This document shows positions 1 through 6,946 of a stretch of 37,959 nt of DNA, one piece after another; position 1 is the stretch's first letter; each line of letters starts with the position of its first letter. The notes beneath the pieces are model-generated. The model did no database searches. It saw only the letters and a program-made list of their open reading frames with translations, and was not told the origin of the DNA. Source of the stretch: a virus; the IMG/VR virus record IMGVR_UViG_3300031902_000025, positions 1-37,959 of that record; one strand, written 5' to 3'. Both the position numbers and the translations under genes were made by a program.

Positions 1-825
1 CGGGTTCTCATGGAGCTTGGTCAGATCGAACAGTGAGCCGGTGCTTGGCGTCCAGACACGCGACTTCTCTGGGACTGCCGCGGCTGGAGCTTCCTCGACC
101 GCGCCAGCTGCGCCACTTGGCACCGACTCCTTCGTCGTCACCGGAGCGTCGGCTTCTGCTTGACGAGCGGCCTCGCCAGCACGCAGATCCTCGGTGCGCT
201 TCGCGCCGTCGTACAACGCCCCGACCTCGTCGCGGGTCAGGATTCCTTTTCCGGGCACGCTGAACAGGTCAATCGTGTCGCCCATCTCCCGGTTGAGCTT
301 CGGTGCTTTCAGGTCGAGCAAGCCCGCGGCAGCGGCTTTCTTCATCGCCTCGATATGCGTCGCCCCATCGAACTCCTTGCCGCCGAATCGGACTACGGCG
401 CGAATGCCGTCAGGAAGCTCGCCTAGCGCGTCTGCGGCCCTCCCACCACCCTGAGCAGCATGGAGCAGCATTGCGAGCGTTGGCGCCCCGGCCTTTGCCA
501 TCCCTGCGACCTTTGCCGCGCCTGCGGCGGCAGTCTTGATCGGTGGGCCAGCCAAGGAGGTGATGTTCTCGACCGGGGTGTCGCCCCACCCCAGAGCAGA
601 CTTGAGCGCGTCGGCGAGCATCGAGCCAGAGTTGCCTTGCGCTTGGAACGGGTTCATGTCCGCGAGTTGACCGGCGCCCACCGCGACTCCGCGACCGACG
701 TTCTTCGCGGTGTCCTGCCACGGGTTGTCGCGCACTTGCTCTGCGGCGTCGGCGACGTACGATCCAGCACGCTGCCTCGCGTCCTCAATCGCGGCGAGAA
801 GACCGGAGAGTGTCGGCATTGCCAT
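1..825 (-). CDS. Virion-operon protein, N-terminal part (gene cut by window edge)
   Basis: This leftward gene starts at ATG 825, three bases after the stop of the lysozyme/holin-like gene, and stays open for 275 codons to base 1, so it is truncated by the window edge. The N-terminal 50 residues are amphipathic, followed by an Ala/Gly-rich segment (about residues 92-125) and a segment ending SRVWTPSTGSLFDLTKLHENP. The C-terminal part is almost certainly the open frame at 37146-37959. If base 1 and base 37959 are the same base, the halves join in frame into a protein of about 545 residues. Its position among late genes suggests a virion or release-associated role. The fused layout resembles large phage proteins of unknown function that I cannot name with certainty. 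No catalytic motif was recognised. Confidence 0.8.
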   Translation of the reverse strand, partial: MAMPTLSGLLAAIEDARQRAGSYVADAAEQVRDNPWQDTAKNVGRGVAVGAGQLADMNPFQAQGNSGSMLADALKSALGWGDTPVENITSLAGPPIKTAAAGAAKVAGMAKAGAPTLAMLLHAAQGGGRAADALGELPDGIRAVVRFGGKEFDGATHIEAMKKAAAAGLLDLKAPKLNREMGDTIDLFSVPGKGILTRDEVGALYDGAKRTEDLRAGEAARQAEADAPVTTKESVPSGAAGAVEEAPAAAVPEKSRVWTPSTGSLFDLTKLHENP

Positions 826-828
826 GGG

Positions 829-1893
829 TTAGCTTTGCTGCGGCACGCCAGCCTGCGCCGCGATGGTCGCGTCCTTCTTGATCGAGCCTGCGCTCGTACC
901 CATCCAGAACGCGCCGATCAGAGAGATAATCACCAGCGTCGCGGTCACGATCTGCGTCTTCGTCGCGGCGTCGTAGGTGTACGGGTGAATGAACAGGCAA
1001 TCGACCAGCAGCATCATCGGCATCGATAGCATGATCATTGAGATCCAGAACACCGGGTTGTACCAGAACGGGCGCTCCGAGTTCTGCATCGCGAGTCCAC
1101 GTTCCGCCGCGCCAGCGATGCCGCCCTGGCCGACCTCGAGGATCTGGATGATCTGCGGATCGTTGACCACCGCAGTCGTCACGGTCTTCACCAGATCCGG
1201 CGAGGCTTGCATCTGCTCGACAGCAGCCTGAAGGTTCGGTGCGCCTGCGGCCTTTGTGATCACGTCGATGATCTGCGAAACGTTCGCGGCGTCCTTCGCC
1301 GACGAGATCGAGTCGGGCTTCATCATCTTCGCGATCTGCGGGATGAGGTTCGCGAGCGCAGGACCGAAGGCGGTGATCAGTGGAATCAGTAGAGCGAGTG
1401 GCATGGTCGTTCCTTGTGGTGTCGAAACTGGTGCTACTTGCGGTGCGTTGGTCAGGTACTTCGCCGGGAAGCTCGCGGCATCGGCTTTGGTGACGTAACC
1501 CTTGCTGCCAATATCGAGCGCTTTGTTCTGGTCGTATGCAGTGGTGCCAGCCCGGAACAAAACGTAGTCGTTCGCCTGGCCGACTGCCATCGGCCAGAGG
1601 ATTGCCATGTAGGTGTCCTCAAACGTCGCAAGTCTGCCGCGATAGTCCGCAAAGTACCGTTCAACATAGTCGAGCTGATCCTCTGCTGACATTGCCGCGA
1701 GCGCGTCGGTGGTCGTGCCGAGGCGACGCGCAGTACCTGGCATGAACTGGATCAATCCAGTCGCGCCAGAAACGATGTTGCGTTTCGCTGGATCGAGCCT
1801 CGACTCAAAAGTCATGCACGCCAGCAGCCACGCCGGCTCGATGCCGAGCGAGGCGCAGATGACGTTGAGCTTGCTCTGAAACATTGGCGTCAC
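829..1893 (-). CDS. SLT-type lytic transglycosylase fused to a holin-like membrane domain
   Basis: The 354-residue protein starts at GTG 1893, overlapping the upstream stop as GTGA; ATG 1884 is an alternative start. Residues 20-125 look like a soluble lytic transglycosylase domain: catalytic Glu30 in TFESRLDP and the GATGLIQFMPGTA motif near residues 43-55. This domain would cleave peptidoglycan glycan strands. From about residue 164 the protein changes character: a hydrophobic stretch (PLALLIPLITAFGPAL), an amphipathic linker, then two clear membrane segments near residues 276-300 and 312-332, ending with a GTSAGSIKKD tail. This tail resembles three-TM phage holins. An internal ATG at 1404 has an AAGGA ribosome site six bases upstream, so a separate 191-residue holin-like product is plausible. 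The role is host lysis, or cell-wall opening from the virion. Confidence 0.82.
   Translation of the reverse strand: MTPMFQSKLNVICASLGIEPAWLLACMTFESRLDPAKRNIVSGATGLIQFMPGTARRLGTTTDALAAMSAEDQLDYVERYFADYRGRLATFEDTYMAILWPMAVGQANDYVLFRAGTTAYDQNKALDIGSKGYVTKADAASFPAKYLTNAPQVAPVSTPQGTTMPLALLIPLITAFGPALANLIPQIAKMMKPDSISSAKDAANVSQIIDVITKAAGAPNLQAAVEQMQASPDLVKTVTTAVVNDPQIIQILEVGQGGIAGAAERGLAMQNSERPFWYNPVFWISMIMLSMPMMLLVDCLFIHPYTYDAATKTQIVTATLVIISLIGAFWMGTSAGSIKKDATIAAQAGVPQQS
1402..1415 (-). promoter_or_regulatory. Internal ribosome binding site and ATG for a holin-like product
   Basis: Read leftward, AAGGA (1415-1411), six bases and ATG (1404-1402) lie in frame inside the transglycosylase gene, exactly where the lysozyme domain ends and the hydrophobic domain begins. 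This would allow a second, membrane-only product of 191 residues. The signal is visible in the sequence; its use is inferred. Confidence 0.4.
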
Positions 1894-2174
1894 TTCTTGG
1901 CGTCCCGCAGGAAGTTCTGAATGTTGTTCAGAGAGTCCTCGATCCGGCGCATCCCGTCGCGCAACGCGGCGTCCTGCTTGTCATCGATCCGTGCCTGCAT
2001 CGCTTGCTTCTCTTCGATCACCGTGATGCGCTTATCCATCGACGTGTACCCCATGACCGCTGACACGATGAAGCCGACCGCGATCAGCAGATCGCCAGTG
2101 CTGACTTCCCGCTTGAATTGCCACTTGTCCCCATGTCGCCTACTTTGATTTTCATCGTCTCTATCATCGTTCAC
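1890..2174 (-). CDS. Small membrane-anchored coiled-coil protein (spanin- or holin-associated type)
   Basis: The chosen start is GTG 2174, which overlaps the fibre gene stop as GTGA, giving 94 residues. An acidic/polar N-terminus with KWQFKRE is followed by one membrane segment (LLIAVGFIVSAVMGY, about residues 29-43), then a charged heptad-like helix (DKRITVIEEKQAMQARIDDKQ to NNIQNFLRDAKK). One TM with a periplasmic or cytoplasmic coiled coil, just upstream of the lysozyme/holin gene, fits an inner-membrane spanin or holin accessory. No lipoprotein partner is seen nested nearby. A longer frame reaching 2450 runs antiparallel in frame through the fibre gene and was not used. Its last bases overlap the next start by GTGA. 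Confidence 0.7.
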   Translation of the reverse strand: MNDDRDDENQSRRHGDKWQFKREVSTGDLLIAVGFIVSAVMGYTSMDKRITVIEEKQAMQARIDDKQDAALRDGMRRIEDSLNNIQNFLRDAKK

Positions 2175-3202
2175 GGAATTCTCACTACGTTGATCATCGA
2201 ATTGGTGCCGAAAAGCGTGGTGGTAGCCGGGGCGGTCCACCACGCTGCGATCACTTGACCCACCGTCAGCGTCATCACTTTGGTGTACGAGAGTGTGACG
2301 GGCGCATTCGCAACCGTTGGTGCCGAGTAGAGCGATTGGAACAGCGCAACGCCGTTGTCGCCGATGCCGAAAGTTATAGTGACGCCAGCCACAGTGCTGT
2401 CGCTGACGTGCGCCTGCACGTTGACCAGATAGCGGCCGGGATACTTGCAAGTGAACTGCGGCGTCGTGAACTCACCGAGCGGATCGGGAGAGGCGGCATT
2501 CCATGCTGTCACTTTCGCCGAAGCTCCCACGCCGACTTGATTGCCGTTCTTCGTCGTATTGACCGCGGTGCGCGGATCGAGGTATCCCGGAGCGCTGGGC
2601 GACGAGAAACGCATCAACCCGTAGTACATTGCGCTGATGCCGGCGTCGATGACGCTCGCGCCGTCGTTCACCACGGTGATCACATTGGGAATCGCGCCAG
2701 TGATCGACACGATGGTCGAATAGACGAAGCCAGAGTTGTTCTGCGTGCGGATGCGATCTCCCGGCCCGAGGAAGTATGGCGAGAGCGTCATGTCGGTCAG
2801 GCCGTTCAGGTTGATGCTGAACGAAGTCCCGGTGAGGAACGCGAAAACAGGTGCGAGCAGGGTAGTCGGATTCAGCGCCTGCACCCACTGCGACGGCGAC
2901 GGCGACGGCGCAGCAGTGTTTGGCGAATAGTTGTCCACCGTCTCCAGCGTCGCCCCGCCGCTATCCTTCATCACGAACTTGTAGGACAGCGCGTTGACCC
3001 AGATTTGCGCCTCGCCGCTCGCGTTCAGCACGACCGGGTTCGCGTTGGCGTTGGTGCCCGCTGCCGCGTCAGCAGCGGTCGGGTAGGTCGTCAGCGGCGT
3101 CGCACTGCCCGCGGCGAATGTCGAGACGCTGCCGCCCGCGTTGGGCGCACCGTTGGCAAGGAAACCTCGGAAAAAGCCTGTTCCTAGTACTGGTGAAGGC
3201 AT
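2171..3202 (-). CDS. Tail fibre/appendage protein with possible C1q-like C-terminal domain
   Basis: A 343-residue protein starting at ATG 3202. The N-terminal part carries the run TTYPTAADAAAGTNANANP followed by VVLNASGEAQIW, a pattern seen in many phage tail-fibre/tailspike attachment regions. A Pro/Ser linker (SPSPSQW) follows near residue 100. The C-terminal third is beta-rich (YPGRYLVNVQAHVSDS, GVTITFGIGDNG, TKVMTLTVGQVIAAWW) and suggests a C1q/TNF-like trimeric receptor-binding head; that fold is inferred by eye. No enzymatic motif is visible. It sits after the ejection proteins and before the lysis genes, as expected for a receptor-binding component. A 76-base gap separates it from the upstream gene, the largest in this part of the operon. 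Confidence 0.7.
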   Translation of the reverse strand: MPSPVLGTGFFRGFLANGAPNAGGSVSTFAAGSATPLTTYPTAADAAAGTNANANPVVLNASGEAQIWVNALSYKFVMKDSGGATLETVDNYSPNTAAPSPSPSQWVQALNPTTLLAPVFAFLTGTSFSINLNGLTDMTLSPYFLGPGDRIRTQNNSGFVYSTIVSITGAIPNVITVVNDGASVIDAGISAMYYGLMRFSSPSAPGYLDPRTAVNTTKNGNQVGVGASAKVTAWNAASPDPLGEFTTPQFTCKYPGRYLVNVQAHVSDSTVAGVTITFGIGDNGVALFQSLYSAPTVANAPVTLSYTKVMTLTVGQVIAAWWTAPATTTLFGTNSMINVVRIP

Positions 3203-3217
3203 GGTAGATTCTCAGCG

Positions 3218-3391
3218 ATGAGTGCGTTTTTGGTCGGGCTGCTTCGCCCACTGGTGATGGTCTTTGTCTGGGGATGCGCTATCTCGATTGCGCGTTGGCT
3301 AGAACCGGCAGCGTTCCGCTTGAGCGAACGAGTTGGAGGACGAACTGCTCGCTTGGTGACGGCGCTCTACCTTGAGCGAGGCGGCGCGTAA
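3218..3391 (+). CDS. Candidate small rightward membrane protein in the gap (doubtful)
   Basis: An open frame of 57 codons on the + strand begins ATG 3218. Residues 4-26 are strongly hydrophobic (FLVGLLRPLVMVFVWGCAISI), followed by RWLEPA and a basic tail. Its first third lies in the 76-base gap between two leftward virion genes; the rest is antisense to the end of the 596-residue gene. No convincing ribosome site is visible, and there is no other rightward gene in this half of the genome, so this may be chance. Confidence 0.2.
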   Translation: MSAFLVGLLRPLVMVFVWGCAISIARWLEPAAFRLSERVGGRTARLVTALYLERGGA

Positions 3392-5069
3392 TCCCCTGGA
3401 CGAATACGTCTGGGTTCTGCAATGCCTGCGACAGCGCAGCCTTGTATAGCGACTGCGAGTGCCCTGCGACCATGCCGACGATGCCGGTCGGATCTTTGGA
3501 CGACAGCGCCTTGACCGCAGATTCCTCCATCGCGTTGCCGAGCGGCGCCGTCATCGATCCGCCGCCCGAAGTCATCGTGCCCTTGAGTAGGCTCATCAGC
3601 CCGTCACTGCGACCGATGTTGTCGATCAGTTGACCGAACGCATCGCGAGTCCCGAAGTCCAGCTTGTCGCCGAAAGCGTCAGCGCCGAATCGATCCATGT
3701 TGCGACCGAGGTTCGACCGCGTGACGCTGGGCACCGCGTCGAGTCCACCACCGACCATTGCCGCGCCATCCTTGGTGTACGCGCCCAGGATGTCGCGCTG
3801 CGCTGCTGCGCTATTCACCGGCTTTGAAAGGTCGCCGTAGCGTTCCATGTACGGCGTCCACTTGCCGCCACTCGCACGGTCGAGCGCGAGGTCGATGGAT
3901 TTGATCATGCCCATCGTCTCGCGTTGTGCGCTCTTCGCGGCGGCGCTCAACGTGTCGCCGATCTGCGCCGGACCCGAGAGCTTGTCGGTCAGCACTTTGC
4001 GAACCGTGTACAAGCGCTCTGGCGTGATGCCGTCCTCAAGCGCACTCTGGACGTAGTTCCCGATGGATTTCACCGCCGGGTTCGATCCACTGCCACCAGC
4101 GAGCATATCCTGCGTCGCCTGCGCGACCGGGGCACTGAACCACTGATCCTTGCCTGCGGCCTTGAGTGCCTTGTCGCGCATCGGTCCCGTCGCGGTGTCG
4201 CGTGCGGCGGCGAGCTTATCGACGTTCGCGGCATCGGCGGTGATGTCCTCGAGCGCACCGTAGCGGGCCTGCGCCTGACCTTGCCGGAAGTTCGCCCAAT
4301 CGCCACTTTTGTCGCCCGCAGACGCGACCATCTGCTGCTTCGCAAGCACCGGGTTCTGGGTGATCTCCGCTGGCGTCATCGGGATGTCGCGAGTGAACGG
4401 CCCCTGCTTGCCGCTGAAGTTCCGCACGGTGTCCGCTGCGGCCTGTCCTTCGGATGCGCCGCCGAGCGACGCGATGAGTTGTTCTGCAGCGCGATCCGCC
4501 GCGCCGCGGGAGGTGAGCTTCCGCATGAACGCGCTGCCGCCAGCAAGCACGCCGGGGAGCAGTGCGCCGCCGCCAGCACCGAGCGCGGTGTTCGCGAGCT
4601 TCGATTCGTCTGATGTCGTCGGCTGCAACGCGCCAGCGGCGCCGCCCATGAGGGCAGAATCCGCCATCAAAGCGACAGTGCCGAGTCGAGCTACGCCAGC
4701 GGCTCCACGCCCAAACAAAGCAGAAAGGCCTCTTCCTGCGGCGCCTGCGGCGCCCCCAGCTGGGATCACCATCGTCGGCAGGATCTCGCCCGCGAGTTGC
4801 AGCGCACCGCCGCCGGTCGTCTTTTCGGCGAGCGCTTCATCACGCGCACGCTTCTCGCGCAGTTCTTGGTCGGACATCCCCTTGCCGAAGAGTTGCTTCG
4901 CGCCCTGCCAGAGGTTATCCATCCCGGCGCCGACGTTTATGAGCGCCTTGTCGCCCCAACCCATGTCGTCAGCCGCCGCCGATGCGCCGGCGCGAGCGCT
5001 ATCGATGCTCGACTGCGGCGAGGACTGCGGCTGCGGAGTCGCGCCAGTAGGAATGATCAGCGTGCCCAT
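3279..5069 (-). CDS. Internal virion / DNA-ejection-type protein, 596 aa
   Basis: The start is ATG 5069, which overlaps the upstream stop (TGATG) and has a perfect GGAGG seven bases before it; an in-frame upstream codon at 5093 is less likely. The N-terminus is Pro/Gln/Ser-rich. Residues 90-190 hold several Gly/Ala-rich hydrophobic stretches that could insert in membrane (LPTMVIPAGGAAGAAGRGL, GAGGGALLPGVLAGGSA). The rest is long and helical, with a segment GKWTPYMERYGDLSKPVNSAAAQRD. It is the third of three large proteins between the tail hub and the fibre, the position of P22 ejection proteins (gp7, gp20, gp16). The function is inferred from position, size and composition only. Confidence 0.7.
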   Translation of the reverse strand: MGTLIIPTGATPQPQSSPQSSIDSARAGASAAADDMGWGDKALINVGAGMDNLWQGAKQLFGKGMSDQELREKRARDEALAEKTTGGGALQLAGEILPTMVIPAGGAAGAAGRGLSALFGRGAAGVARLGTVALMADSALMGGAAGALQPTTSDESKLANTALGAGGGALLPGVLAGGSAFMRKLTSRGAADRAAEQLIASLGGASEGQAAADTVRNFSGKQGPFTRDIPMTPAEITQNPVLAKQQMVASAGDKSGDWANFRQGQAQARYGALEDITADAANVDKLAAARDTATGPMRDKALKAAGKDQWFSAPVAQATQDMLAGGSGSNPAVKSIGNYVQSALEDGITPERLYTVRKVLTDKLSGPAQIGDTLSAAAKSAQRETMGMIKSIDLALDRASGGKWTPYMERYGDLSKPVNSAAAQRDILGAYTKDGAAMVGGGLDAVPSVTRSNLGRNMDRFGADAFGDKLDFGTRDAFGQLIDNIGRSDGLMSLLKGTMTSGGGSMTAPLGNAMEESAVKALSSKDPTGIVGMVAGHSQSLYKAALSQALQNPDVFVQGITRRLAQGRAPSPSEQFVLQLVRSSGTLPVLANAQSR

Positions 5070-6946
5070 CACTGTCCTCCGTTCATCTGCCAAGTCGTAC
5101 CGTCGTTGGTGAGCTTGGTGCGACCGTCTTCGCTGACCCAGATCGTTCCCTTCGGGTAACTGCGCGGATCTGGCGGCGTGTCGCCTTCAGTCTTCATCGT
5201 CTTGAACGCGCCGCTCGCGGCTTGTGGTGCTGCCTGCGGAGTAGCAGCTGGTGCGCCCGTTGGCGTTGGTCTGCCGCCAGTGAAGTCCTTGTCGCCGAGC
5301 GCCATCACGCGCTGCACGTTCGCCTGCGCCGCTGGCGGCAACATGTCGAGCCAAGTCTTATTGGTGCCGAAGGCAGCATTCTGCTGATCGGCGAGCGCTT
5401 GCAACCGTCCTTCCATTAGCTTAACTGCGGCTTGCACCGCGCCGCGCATCGTGGCTGGCGTGAGGTTGTTGCCATACGTCTTCTTCCAGTCGTCGATTTC
5501 CTGCACCGACATCCCAGACGAACGGAACACCTTCGCCATTTCGCCAGCGACGCCGTTTACGTCAGCCGCAACCTTGCCCATCGCGTTTTGCAACCCGCGG
5601 TCGCCGAATTGATTGCGAACGGTATTGCCAACAGCGTTCGCAAGCGGGAAGTCTGTGTTGTTCAGTTGCGCGAAATCGTCGGCCAGCGACACCAAATGAT
5701 TGCTCGCGGTCGCTAGGTTCTTGACGTTCTCTCCTCCCTGCCCACCAGGTGCCATGTACAGGTACGCCTTGCGCCGCGCTTGATAGACCGGCTCACTGTA
5801 CTGCGGGTCGTATTGCGAGAGCAGCAAGTTCATCTGGTTCGCCATCGGATTGCGCGAGTTCTGTGATGGCATGTCGATCTCGCCAGCCTTGATCTGGCGC
5901 AGCCGGTTTGCAATCGCTGGCGGCAACGTGGCGAGCAGTTCGTCGCCAGTCAGTCCACTGCGATCAATCGCGCCACCAGGAGCGTTCGCGCCCTGCACAA
6001 TCGGAGCGGACCCGTACGTCGTGGCGGTGTTCGGCGGTCCCGCAGGCTGCGCTGCGCCGAAACCAGACGCCTGCGAGTCGGCCTGAATCGCGGCGCGATC
6101 CTTCTCCGATAGACCGACCGAGTTGTCGAACGACTGCGGCGGTCCCTGCGGTGGTCGCTGCGGAGGAGCGCCGCCACCTTGCTGCTGGCCTGGCAAGCCG
6201 AGATTGCCGGTGCCGACATCGAAACCGCCGCCGAAGTTGCCGTTGTTGATGCCGAGCAGGTTGAGCGGATCTGCGGCAGCAGCGGTGACGCGGTGACCTT
6301 GCGCTGCGCTGTTCGCGGTCATGTTCTGGGCGCGCACTTGCACGGCTCGCTCGTACGCCTTCGCTTGGTTGCTGAGTTGATCGGCAGCAGTCGTCGCGAT
6401 CCCAGACAGATTCCGCAGGTACTGGCTCGCGTCGTCGCCCATCTTGTAGGGCGGCAGATCCAGACCGAATCGTTGCGCGTGGAACGCAAGGTTTGCCACC
6501 GTCTGCGGGTTCACGTCGCCATTGGCGAGCGCGGACTGCGCCAGACCGCCGAGGTGACCGAGGCCAGCAGCCATCGCGTCCATCTGTTCCTTCGCCGCCT
6601 TCGCCTTCGATTCTTGGGTCTGCGCTCCCTTGTACTGCGTCTCGGCAAGCGCTTTGCGTTCTGCGGACACGCGGTCGAGGAGCGCGGCTCGAGCGTTGGG
6701 ATCTTGCGTACCCATGAGCGCACGCTGGACCGACGCGTCGTCGAATCCGCTCGCCTGCAGATCCGGCAGGAACTGTCCGAGCGCTTGCGTGGCGGCATCC
6801 TTCCGCATCGAGTCTTGCAGAAGATACTGCTTCATCTGGTTGCCGGTCGCGAGGTCGCCGAGCTTGTACGCGCTCAACGCAGTCGCCATCGGATCTGGCA
6901 TCTGCAGCGGCTGCGAGTGCAGCAGGACGGACGGATCGAGTGCCAT
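5069..6946 (-). CDS. Internal virion / DNA-ejection-type protein, 625 aa
   Basis: Starts at ATG 6946, overlapping the upstream stop as TGATG, with GAGG upstream. It is a long, mostly helical, Gln/Ala-rich protein without a signal peptide. Residues 240-320 form a Pro/Gly/Gln-rich linker (GQQQGGGAPPQRPPQGPP). A helical region (about 390-560) contains FRSSGMSVQEIDDWKKTYG and KLMEGRLQALADQQNAAFG, resembling a segment that recurs in putative phage ejection or internal proteins. The C-terminal 30 residues (YPKGTIWVSEDGRTKLTNDG) look like a small beta module. It lies between two other large virion proteins, so an injected or head-internal protein is the best guess. Confidence 0.72.
   Translation of the reverse strand: MALDPSVLLHSQPLQMPDPMATALSAYKLGDLATGNQMKQYLLQDSMRKDAATQALGQFLPDLQASGFDDASVQRALMGTQDPNARAALLDRVSAERKALAETQYKGAQTQESKAKAAKEQMDAMAAGLGHLGGLAQSALANGDVNPQTVANLAFHAQRFGLDLPPYKMGDDASQYLRNLSGIATTAADQLSNQAKAYERAVQVRAQNMTANSAAQGHRVTAAAADPLNLLGINNGNFGGGFDVGTGNLGLPGQQQGGGAPPQRPPQGPPQSFDNSVGLSEKDRAAIQADSQASGFGAAQPAGPPNTATTYGSAPIVQGANAPGGAIDRSGLTGDELLATLPPAIANRLRQIKAGEIDMPSQNSRNPMANQMNLLLSQYDPQYSEPVYQARRKAYLYMAPGGQGGENVKNLATASNHLVSLADDFAQLNNTDFPLANAVGNTVRNQFGDRGLQNAMGKVAADVNGVAGEMAKVFRSSGMSVQEIDDWKKTYGNNLTPATMRGAVQAAVKLMEGRLQALADQQNAAFGTNKTWLDMLPPAAQANVQRVMALGDKDFTGGRPTPTGAPAATPQAAPQAASGAFKTMKTEGDTPPDPRSYPKGTIWVSEDGRTKLTNDGTTWQMNGGQ

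Noticed and set aside
1890-2450. Longer version of the small coiled-coil membrane protein, and a suspected homopolymer frameshift at its start
   Set aside because: The extra N-terminus lies in a second frame of the fibre gene. The GTG at 2174 with GTGA overlap gives a normal start, so no base deletion in the GGGG run near 2130 needs to be assumed.
2255-3187. Open frame of 310 codons on the + strand
   Set aside because: Antisense shadow of the tail fibre gene; Arg/His-rich with no ribosome site.
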